64,000 bases of DNA, taken from JADLHS01 sp039806955. GTDB lineage: Bacteria > Verrucomicrobiota > Verrucomicrobiia > Limisphaerales > JADLHS01. The DNA lies in contig JBDHQI010000015.1 of the NCBI GenBank assembly GCA_039806955.1, positions 34,418 through 98,417 on the forward strand, given 5' to 3'. Under the pieces are notes generated by a model. That model saw only the letters and a program-made list of their open reading frames with translations, made no database searches and had not been told where the DNA came from. Within the stretch, counting starts at the first letter, position 1. Every line of letters begins with the position of its first letter. This document shows, piece by piece, positions 46,201 through 52,024 of this stretch. A program made the position numbers and the translations under genes.

Positions 46201-46250
46201 TGCCGGGCGACGCTCCCCAACGCTTCTACCGGCTTGTTTTGCTGCCGTAA
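40227..46250 (+). CDS. Giant lamin-tail / CotH kinase-like surface protein
   Basis: 2007 residues (ATG 40245 would start six residues later). Signal segment ALRMLLIFLGATASTALRA. Lamin-tail domains begin VVVFNEIMYHPPANE and VVINEIMYHPPM, with a weaker one after PVAFNELSSP and a last one at VVINEWMAANTGPGG. Between them are beta modules, including one copy (41049-41538) of the module found twice in the previous gene. Around residues 1310-1700 lies a CotH-type kinase domain (HRLRLLLTPADVARLH, MHLQGSERGRD, KALNGDGDTF, LLWDMDFAYS with DxD). The C-terminal tail ends RFYRLVLLP. CotH-like domains phosphorylate spore-coat proteins in Bacillus; here an extracellular substrate is likely but unknown. Confidence 0.85.
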   Translation: MRQQFKMKRFSPLAQSLLDARPRQKQAGAGKPSQWAALRMLLIFLGATASTALRADSVVVFNEIMYHPPANEAMMEWVELHNQMAVNVDLSRWSLSGGIDFTFPEGTVIPGKGYLVIASSPADLMAATGLTNVLGPFSGRLSNSGEKLELRNNNRRLMDAITYGVDGDWPVGPDDAGVSLAKLNENGASEQASNWAMSALVGGTPGRRNFVSTPYEVTSITTLQLDSVWKYEASGVDLGPAWREADFDDAGWSSGAGLFKAGNISVPIGDPEPIPTVFSSGIGADGAVLSPGAADPHYQLTQSAQSTPPPPAIAATVIQNHPAWLANDLLSSWIGPVNPGTENVAAGNYNYRTTFSLAGFDPTSASLTLKLGVDNRLTGLQLNGVSTGITFEGFASLSGNFSLPNGFVAGDNTLDFLTVNDGDSPNPAGLRVQLTGTARRQMVSNTPLPDERTNYYFRTQFVLPGAPHLSSVRLRPVVADGAVFYLNGTEVLRWNMPAGPITAGTLAVSNVPNPTVLGPFQLLNTALVAGANVLAVELHSASGNLVDALFGAELELTTTNLLAPPPLPVAFNELSSPTNGAFWLELINSGAAPVDLVGCILSLRGKGAPADYVFPAQTLAAGQLLSLTQATLGFAAQPDQRLILYRPNGIGVLDAVVVKEPARARWPDATGRWWFPTTLTPGVSNHFEFRDEVVINEIMYHPPMLPPTPTTYATNILLSITNTWKYNAQGSDLGSTWRSPSYNDGSWPEGRALFYNTSSVLPAEKNTELPLVDALNRRIITWYFRTSFVFSGGTNDGQLTFNSIVDDGAVYYLNGVEIHRQNMPAGSISYSTLASAGVATPAYSGPFTVPVFNLNVGTNVLAVEVHQFTTNPIAADMAFGVEVSNYGFQSPALPAQEGPDSWVELFNRSANAVDLTGWRLDEGIDFRFAAGTVLPANGYLVVAKDVSFMQSNYPGITVVGPYTNKLSRSSDYLVLKDAANNPADEVHYFDGGRWPGNADGGGSSLELRDPWADNSQPEAWAASDETGRSQWHTYSYRGVAQNILGPTLWNEFVLGLLDEGECLIDDLHVIESPDTAPVELLQNGSFETGLSAWRALGNHGASAVIVDPDNAGNHVLHLKAAGPTGHMHNHLETTYADGKSVVNGRQYEISFRAKWLAGNNRLNTRLYFNRVAKTTALPTPRWRGTPGAVNSTHTPNLEPTFAAFQHHPVIPAPNQSVTVTADVFDPHGVTNVTLYWSASGGSWQTENMTFTGHASTPNYATYSGLIPGQAANTMVQFFVQATDGLGAVATFPAGGTNSRALYRVDNGQPLMTQLHRLRLLLTPADVARLHASTNVMSNDRTGLTVVYDEQEVFYDVGMHLQGSERGRDASSRVGFTISFDAEHLFRGTQKSLVIDRSGGYSGRGGKHDEILLWHAVNHAGGGLLGIECDLVQVFAPRSSEDGTGLLRMQAFNNDYFESQFANGDDGQRYMLELIYYPTTTATPGNPQSPKLPQPDDVLNVDYQDWGNDQENYRWIFSQENHSDLDDYSQIIALNQAFSLSGATFENQMRQLTDADEWMRTLAFKALNGDGDTFTAGLNHNWKTYFRPEDGKALGLLWDMDFAYSQDVSAGFPGSGSPNTRRFILLPDNYRRYYNHLFDLVTTTMNAAHLGPWATHYAGLLGQNWSSAVTYLQQRGNYVLSFMPTSAPFVITSNGGQNFGTTNEVVTLAGLAPIAVKDIAVNGSVGELTWTSLTNWTLTVSLPNFVNPFSLQGLDNQGNALPNATASITITNLGTLPPGPVVINEWMAANTGPGGFADPLDGLFQDWFELYNPNTVAVDLSGFYLTDNLSNPAKWQIPPNVVIAPHGFLLVWADGDVGQNGQSENGDLHASFSLSLSGEALGLSTPDLILQHAVVFGPQTQNVSQGLYPDGDTNAVFFMPDWTPRASNRLGAPAAPLVGNITIQGNGTLQFQSGVIAGRTYRVEYKDDLQAPSWTPLGTNRTATGPVLTITDLPGDAPQRFYRLVLLP

Positions 46251-46433
46251 ATTCAGCGGGCACTGGTGGCGTTGCTGGAGTAATCCGACTCCGACTTAAG
46301 CAAGCTTAAACGAGTTTGTCCCTTGAAGCACCCACCCCAGGGTTCGCGGCGAGCAGATTGAATAAAATCGGGAATAAGATGGGCTTGCGTTTACTCGCGG
46401 AATTAATCAAGCTGTCGTCAATAATTCGTCACC

Positions 46434-47315
46434 ATGGCCAAAGCAATTCGAGCAACGCTATCTTCGCAACCCTTACAAGCGGAGCCGCTGCCGCGTCGCT
46501 GGCGAACCAAAGCGGGCTTCACCTTGATCGAGCTGCTGGTGGTCATTGCGATTATCGCCATCCTGGCGGCGATGCTGCTACCGGCACTCGGTCGCGCAAA
46601 ATTAAAGGCGCAAGCGGCGATCTGCCTCAGCAACGTCAAGCAGCTTAACGTGGGCTGGGCCCTGTACATCGGCGATTACAATGATGTCATGCCGCCCAAT
46701 TGGTTGAACGATTCGCGGGCATGGATTGATGGGACCGTCGGCAGCGTTTATCAGTTGCCGGGAGCCACCAATCTTCTCGCGATCCGTCGCGGTCTGCTCT
46801 TTCCTTACAATCCCAACGTGGGAGTTTACCGCTGTCCCAGCGCCAAAGGTGGTCCAGTGTTGCCGCCGGCGCCAGCTAACATGCGGGCCGTGCAATTGGT
46901 GCGGCACTACTCGCTCGAAGGCCGGATGGGCGGTGCGGATCAGGGAACGGCCGCGAAGTATGGAGTCAGCGACACCAGTTGGGTGCTCGGTACGACCTTT
47001 CCGCAATACAAGAAGTTATCCGAGGTCAAACGACCGTCGCCGGCAGAGGCCATGACGTTCATTGATGAAAGCATTGAGACATTGGATGACGGTTATTTTG
47101 CGGTCAATGCCACGGATCGCCTCAACCAGTGGCAAAATTCGCCGACGGTCCGGCATGGCAAGGCGGGGGTGTTGGGATTTGCCGATGGCCACAGTGAGAA
47201 TTGGAAATGGCGGGCACTGGCGCGAGACAATGTGCTGGACGCGCCGTTGATTCAAGCGGGCGTCAATACCGAGGTGGATTTGCGGCGGTTGCAGCGCGCG
47301 GTTTTCCTGCGATAA
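46434..47315 (+). CDS. Pseudopilin-like protein with H-X9-DG domain (1)
   Basis: 293 residues. After a basic lead of 28 residues comes a prepilin cleavage/methylation site and hydrophobic helix (GFTLIELLVVIAIIAILAAMLLPAL). The C-terminal motif RHGKAGVLGFADGH fits H-X9-DG exactly. Such proteins are abundant in Verrucomicrobiota and Planctomycetota and are thought to be processed by prepilin peptidase and displayed through a type II secretion or pilus-like system. No secretion genes are nearby. First of a tandem pair. Confidence 0.9.
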   Translation: MAKAIRATLSSQPLQAEPLPRRWRTKAGFTLIELLVVIAIIAILAAMLLPALGRAKLKAQAAICLSNVKQLNVGWALYIGDYNDVMPPNWLNDSRAWIDGTVGSVYQLPGATNLLAIRRGLLFPYNPNVGVYRCPSAKGGPVLPPAPANMRAVQLVRHYSLEGRMGGADQGTAAKYGVSDTSWVLGTTFPQYKKLSEVKRPSPAEAMTFIDESIETLDDGYFAVNATDRLNQWQNSPTVRHGKAGVLGFADGHSENWKWRALARDNVLDAPLIQAGVNTEVDLRRLQRAVFLR

Positions 47316-47422
47316 GGGGCACTGCCCAGGACGCGGAAATCCACCGAGGAGTGCGCGGCGTCATAAGTAAACAGAGTCGAAGTTGAGCAGACCCAAACGG
47401 CTTGAGTTGTTCAAAACAGTCC

Positions 47423-48205
47423 ATGAAAACCAGTGTTAAACGGGCCTTCACCCTTATTGAATTGTTGGTGGTGATTGCCATCATCGCCATCCTCGCCGCC
47501 ATGCTCATGCCCGCCCTGGCCAAAGCCAAGGCCAAGGCCAAAGGCGTGCGGTGCGTGTCCAACATGAAAAATTGGGGCTTGGCGACCGTGATGTATTTGG
47601 GCGATAACGAGGATCGGCTGCCGCCCTTTGGCGATTTGTCCTCGGACTACACCAAGGATTTTTGGCACATGAAACTGGCCCCCTACGTGGCGCGTCGGGT
47701 TCAGCAGGGAGTCCAGTTTGGTCAAACCGATGTTTTCACCAACGAACTGCGCCAATGCCCCGGAGGCAGCTACGCCGCGCCGGAGTATTATCGAGGCGCA
47801 TGGGATGGCAAAACTTGGAATTGCTGGATCGGCGCCAACTTTGGCGCGTTTGGCGATCCGTTGAGCGGACCGTTTTATTATACCGATACCCGTCCGTCCT
47901 TGAAGGCCACGCGAGTCAAGAAGGCTTCCGACGCCATGCTGTTCATGGAGACCATCACGCATTATGTCTATTCACCAGTGCATAGCGGCTATCGTTTTTC
48001 ATTGGATTTGGATGGCGATGGCCGGCGCGACACCATGCCGCAGTATCCTGACGTACCATACAATTATGGCCGGCCCCGGGTTCATGATAATGGAGCGAAC
48101 GTCACCCTGCTGGATGGGCACGTGGAACGCGTGACTTTTGCCAAATTGTGGGCAACGGATGCTTCCGGCAAAGTGCTCCACTCATTTTGGTACCTGGAAG
48201 ATTGA
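47423..48205 (+). CDS. Pseudopilin-like protein with H-X9-DG domain (2)
   Basis: 260 residues from ATG 47423 (an in-frame start at 47402 adds seven). Prepilin motif AFTLIELLVVIAIIAILAAML directly after a six-residue basic leader, then AKAKAKAKGVRCVSNMKNWGLA, and near the end VHDNGANVTLLDGHVERV, again an exact H-X9-DG. It follows its paralogue by about 108 bases; the two N-terminal helices are nearly identical while the bodies differ, consistent with an old duplication. Confidence 0.9.
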   Translation: MKTSVKRAFTLIELLVVIAIIAILAAMLMPALAKAKAKAKGVRCVSNMKNWGLATVMYLGDNEDRLPPFGDLSSDYTKDFWHMKLAPYVARRVQQGVQFGQTDVFTNELRQCPGGSYAAPEYYRGAWDGKTWNCWIGANFGAFGDPLSGPFYYTDTRPSLKATRVKKASDAMLFMETITHYVYSPVHSGYRFSLDLDGDGRRDTMPQYPDVPYNYGRPRVHDNGANVTLLDGHVERVTFAKLWATDASGKVLHSFWYLED

Positions 48206-48307
48206 CGCGCCCGGATCAGGAACGATCCACGGGTTCGCCAGACTTGACTCCTCCATGAAACTCCTCATCCATCGAGCTGATCGGCGCTTCGCATCGGGCG
48301 CACGACA

Positions 48308-48796
48308 TCAAATCGGTTCGATCACTTCCGCTCCCAGTTCCACGGCTGCCGCCTGATTGATGAAGTCCAGACGAAGAAAGATTCGGCGTGGACCCGAGCG
48401 CGCCTCGATCAACCCTTCGATGCCTTGCAACGGGCCGGAGCGGATTCGCACTCGTGTGCCCACCGTGAGGTTGGGGGCCAGGTGAACCTCCAGCCCGGAA
48501 GCCAGGGCGACGAGAATTTCCTGTAGTTGTTTCTCGAAGGTGGCTTGATCGAAAATGTCCAACAGATTGGCGACATGATCATTTTGTCGCACCAGGGCGG
48601 TTTGCGTGGGTTGCAGTTGTAAAAAGACGTAACCGGGGAAGAGTGGTTTTTGAAAGACAGCCGTTTTGCCCCGATACTGGTGTGGAGAGTTGTAACATGG
48701 CAGCGTGGCCTGGAGTTCGTGTTGCGCGCAAAATTCGACCAGTTTTTTTTCCCGTCGTGGCCGCGTGTGGGCCGCATACCAAAGTAATTCCGACAT
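48308..48796 (-). CDS. NusG-like transcription antitermination factor (RfaH/UpxY type)
   Basis: 162 residues from ATG 48796; a GTG at 48820 would add eight. NGN domain: LLWYAAHTRPRREKKLVEFC, the KPLFPGYVFLQL strand typical of NusG, and DHVANLLDIF. The C-terminal KOW domain is VGTRVRIRSGPLQGIEGLIEAR. It differs from housekeeping NusG, which usually sits in a secE-nusG-rplK cluster, so it is probably a specialised paralogue acting on particular long operons, often polysaccharide loci. No such operon adjoins it here. Confidence 0.85.
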   Translation of the reverse strand: MSELLWYAAHTRPRREKKLVEFCAQHELQATLPCYNSPHQYRGKTAVFQKPLFPGYVFLQLQPTQTALVRQNDHVANLLDIFDQATFEKQLQEILVALASGLEVHLAPNLTVGTRVRIRSGPLQGIEGLIEARSGPRRIFLRLDFINQAAAVELGAEVIEPI

Positions 48797-49524
48797 GCCC
48801 GGAGGATTATTAGCGCTCACGAGAAGTCAATCCGAAGAAATGTCCGCCGCGCAATTTGGCGACCACGCACCGCGACGGCTATGGAGTTTCGTAAACGCGG
48901 AAAAATGGCCTGAGGTCGGCGGAAATGTTCGTGAAAATTGCCAGCGGCATCGCGACCAAATTCGTGCGGACACCGCTCCAGATCGTCCGATTGGCCGAAG
49001 CCCTCAGTCCCACAAAATATCCGATGTCAGCCCGCCGCCCTCAAAAAGAAACTGCTCGTTTTCGATTTGCGGCGCGGCAAGCTCGATTCCGGTGGACTGA
49101 TGGCGGTTACGGTAATGCTACCGCTTCCACCGGTGAAGTTGTTGGAGCGAGTAAATTTGCCGACCTGCCGGAACCCTTTGCCGAAGGCATCGCTTTCATC
49201 AAGTAAACCCGCCGCCGCCATTTCATCACCAGTCGAGAGACGCTGCCGTGGCCCGACAGTAATCTTGAAATACAACCGCCAATACCGCTCAAACGAACCA
49301 TGACAACCTTTTGTTGCATATGCGACAAAACTTCGCCATAACTTCAGGCCATGCCATGCTTCACCATGAACAACGCAGCGTCGTAGAACTGATAAACTCG
49401 AACCCCTTCCTTCCGCATCGCATCCCTTCCGACTCCGGAAACATTTAATTTAAGTCAACTCGGTCCTGCTTTCGTGGCGCAAAAAGTGTTTCCCTTGACG
49501 CGTGGACGACGTACAGTCTGCGCC
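48797..49524. other. Gene-free stretch between the NusG paralogue and the sulfite oxidase gene
   Basis: About 730 bases with only overlapping short frames. The minus frame 49027-49275 (LYFKITVGPRQRLSTGDEM) continues open upstream as SFERYW and could be a remnant of a larger gene, but no start, RBS or known motif supports it. No repeats or RNA genes were recognised. Confidence 0.5.
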
Positions 49525-50769
49525 ATGTCTGAGGTCCATCACGGTGCGGGCGCTGATTTTTCCCGCCGCCAGTTTCTGCACATCGCCGCGTTGGCGGGAG
49601 CGGGGGCGATCCTGACTCGCGGCGGAGGCGCCGCTCGCGCCGCCGAAACGGTGACGCTTCCGTTCGTGAATGGCGAACGCGAACTGGTCCGCTACCCGCA
49701 AAAGCGACCGCTGATCCGGCTGACCGCGCGGCCTCCGCAGTTGGAAACGCCGTTTGCCATTTTCAACGAAGGGTTGCTTACGCCCAACGATGCCTTTTTC
49801 GTGCGTTATCATCTCGCTGAAATTCCCACCGAGATTGATCCCCAAACCTTCCGCCTCGAAGTCAAGGGGCAGGTCAAGCGACCGCTCACGCTTTCACTGA
49901 TGGATTTACGAACGCAATTCGAGCCGGTGGAGATTGTTGCGGTCAATCAATGTTCCGGCAACAGTCGTGGCTTTTTCCAACCGCACGTTGGCGGTGGACA
50001 ACTGGGCCATGGGGCCATGGGGAACGCCCGGTGGAAAGGTGTACGCCTCAAAGAAGTGCTCGCCAAAGCGGGCGTCGCAGTTGGCGCCAAGCAGGTGGTC
50101 TTCAACGGCCTGGATCGGGCGGTCTTGGAAGCCACGCCGGATTTCCAAAAGGCGCTGGACGTGGATCAAGCGCTGGATGAAGACGTGCTGCTCGCTTACG
50201 CGATGAATGGCGCGGATTTACCGATGTTGAATGGTTATCCCCTGCGGTTGATTGTGCCCGGGTACTACGGCACCTATTGGGTCAAGCACCTCAATGAAAT
50301 CACGGTGGTGGATGAAACCTTCAAGAGCTTCTGGATGAATCCGGCTTATTTGATCCCGGACAATGCCGGCGCGTGCGTGGCGCCGGGGACGACGCCCACG
50401 CGGACCCGGCCCATCGGACGCTTTAATATCCGTTCCTTCATCACGAGTCTGGCCGAGGCGGAGGTGATCCGTAACGGGCATCCGCTCACCGTGCGCGGCA
50501 TTGCCTTTGATGGTGGCTACGGTCTCCAGGAAGTTCTATTTTCGGAAGACGACGGTCAATCGTGGCGCGCCGCCGAGCTGGGCCAGGATTTGGGCAAATA
50601 CTCGTTCCGTGAATGGACCATTCCCTTCACGCCGCGCCGGACCGGAGACTTTGCGCTGCGCGTGAAAGCCACAAATCGTATTGGCGAATCGCAACCGCTT
50701 GAACCATTGTGGAATCCCGCCGGTTACATGCGCAACGTTGTGGAAACCGTTCACGTCAAAGCCGCCTGA
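49525..50769 (+). CDS. SorA-like sulfite oxidase/dehydrogenase molybdopterin subunit
   Basis: 414 residues from ATG 49525. Twin-arginine signal DFSRRQFLHIAALAGAGAIL, so it is exported folded with its cofactor. The sulfite-oxidase-type molybdopterin domain has the cysteine that ligates Mo in VAVNQCSGNSRGFF (C143), GNARWKGVRLKEVL and LRLIVPGYYGTYWVKHL. The C-terminal Mo-co dimerisation domain (VRGIAFDGGYGLQEVLFSEDDGQSWRAAEL) is complete. It oxidises sulfite to sulfate, or another substrate of the family, in the periplasm and should pass electrons to the cytochrome four bases downstream. Confidence 0.9.
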   Translation: MSEVHHGAGADFSRRQFLHIAALAGAGAILTRGGGAARAAETVTLPFVNGERELVRYPQKRPLIRLTARPPQLETPFAIFNEGLLTPNDAFFVRYHLAEIPTEIDPQTFRLEVKGQVKRPLTLSLMDLRTQFEPVEIVAVNQCSGNSRGFFQPHVGGGQLGHGAMGNARWKGVRLKEVLAKAGVAVGAKQVVFNGLDRAVLEATPDFQKALDVDQALDEDVLLAYAMNGADLPMLNGYPLRLIVPGYYGTYWVKHLNEITVVDETFKSFWMNPAYLIPDNAGACVAPGTTPTRTRPIGRFNIRSFITSLAEAEVIRNGHPLTVRGIAFDGGYGLQEVLFSEDDGQSWRAAELGQDLGKYSFREWTIPFTPRRTGDFALRVKATNRIGESQPLEPLWNPAGYMRNVVETVHVKAA

Positions 50770-50773
50770 TCTT

Positions 50774-51400
50774 ATGGTGCGAATCCTTCTCTTTGCGACG
50801 GCCATTTTGATTGGTGTATTTTTGGCGGGCGGTGAGAATCCGCCCAATGCTCCGTTAAAAATTCAACTGCCGCCGGAAACCAGCGCTTTCAAACAAGCCG
50901 CTGGTGCGGCACTGGTCAATGGGCAGTGCCTGGTTTGTCACTCGGTCGAATACGTGACTTCACAACCGCCGCTGCCGCGCACGTTCTGGAACGCCGCCGT
51001 TAAAAAAATGGTGGACAAATACGGCGCAAACGTGCCGCCGGATCAGGTTGAGCCAATTGTGGATTATTTGTACCACAACTATGGTGACTCGCCGGCAACT
51101 GCCGCGCCACCGCCGGCAGCGCCGCCTTCACCCACCCGCGCCGTGTCTTCCGACCCCGTGCAGCTTGGCACGAAATACGGTTGTCTGGCCTGCCACCAGC
51201 CCACGGTAAAAATTATTGGACCGAGCTACCGTGAAGTTGCGCAAAAGTATCAGGCCGATTCCGAGGCGGCGCATAAGATTGCGCAACAGATTCGCCAGGG
51301 CGGTTCGGGCAAGTGGGGGTCAATCATCATGCCGCCGTTTCCGCAAATCAGCGACGGCGAGGTCCAGGTGCTGGCGAACTGGATTCTCAATCAGAAGTAG
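50774..51400 (+). CDS. Dihaem c-type cytochrome, probable electron acceptor of the sulfite oxidase
   Basis: 208 residues from ATG 50774, four bases after the previous stop. The N-terminal helix (ILLFATAILIGVFLAGG) may be a signal or anchor. Domain 1 has CLVCH (52-56), a Pro/Ala linker of about 20 residues follows, and domain 2 has CLACH (137-141) with a likely Met ligand in SIIMPPFP (M186). Domain 1 resembles a SorB-type haem protein and domain 2 a c551/c552-type carrier, so this may be a fusion of two electron carriers in one chain. Confidence 0.88.
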   Translation: MVRILLFATAILIGVFLAGGENPPNAPLKIQLPPETSAFKQAAGAALVNGQCLVCHSVEYVTSQPPLPRTFWNAAVKKMVDKYGANVPPDQVEPIVDYLYHNYGDSPATAAPPPAAPPSPTRAVSSDPVQLGTKYGCLACHQPTVKIIGPSYREVAQKYQADSEAAHKIAQQIRQGGSGKWGSIIMPPFPQISDGEVQVLANWILNQK

Positions 51401-51421
51401 GCGGCCACTGGGCGGAGCCGC

Positions 51422-51441
51422 AAAATTGAGCGTTGCTCAAT
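51422..51441 (-). terminator. Small hairpin between the converging cytochrome and cysC genes
   Basis: ATTGAGC (51425-51431) and GCTCAAT (51435-51441) pair perfectly around a three-base loop. On the minus strand the stem runs into TTTT, so it may terminate cysC, whose last codons it overlaps. The stem is short. Confidence 0.45.
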
Positions 51442-52024
51442 CCGCCGGCTTCAACGCGTTGATGGCAGCGCGGATTTTTTCCACACCTTCATTTACCGTC
51501 CATTCACCAGTCAGTAATTCCACTTCCGGCTGCAGCGGCGGTTCGTAAGGGGCCGAAATGCCAGTGAATTCAAGCAACTCCCCGGCCCGGGCGCGGGCGT
51601 AAAGTCCCTTGGGATCGCGTTGCTCGCAAATGGCCAGCGGCGCGTTGATGTAAACCTCAATGAATCTTCCCGGCGGCGCGGCCGCACGGGCGCGATCTCG
51701 ATCGCGGCGGTAGGGCGAAATCAGTGCCACCACGCAAATCAAACCCGCGTCGGCAAACAGCCGCGCTACTTCGCCGACCCGGCGGATGTTTTCCTGTCGG
51801 TCCGCTGTCGAGAATCCCAGGTCCGAACACAGGCCGCGTCGCAACGCATCACCATCCAGGACGCAAACCGCGCGATTTTCCGCACGCAGCACCGCGGCCA
51901 ACGCACGGGCTGTGGTGGTTTTTCCCGCGCCACTCAAGCCGGTCAGCCACACCACGCCGCCGGGCGAATCCAGTCGTGGCCCCGCCGGTGCGCGCTCAAT
52001 TGCTGGAGTCGTTGACGGCTTCAT
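51437..52024 (-). CDS. cysC: Adenylylsulfate (APS) kinase
   Basis: 195 residues. Walker A GLSGAGKTT (29-37), LDGDALRRGLCSDLGFSTADRQENIRRVGEVA, the ALISPYRRDRD motif that binds APS, FIEVYINAPLAICEQRDPKGLYARARAG and a closing YEPPLQPEV. It converts APS and ATP to PAPS for sulfation or assimilation. Its start overlaps the end of the upstream DUF2723/TPR gene by 29 bases. The ATP sulfurylase (cysD/N or sat) is not in the window. PAPS supply would fit with sulfatase use, given the FGE-like gene at the left edge, but they are not linked. Confidence 0.94.
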   Translation of the reverse strand: MKPSTTPAIERAPAGPRLDSPGGVVWLTGLSGAGKTTTARALAAVLRAENRAVCVLDGDALRRGLCSDLGFSTADRQENIRRVGEVARLFADAGLICVVALISPYRRDRDRARAAAPPGRFIEVYINAPLAICEQRDPKGLYARARAGELLEFTGISAPYEPPLQPEVELLTGEWTVNEGVEKIRAAINALKPAD

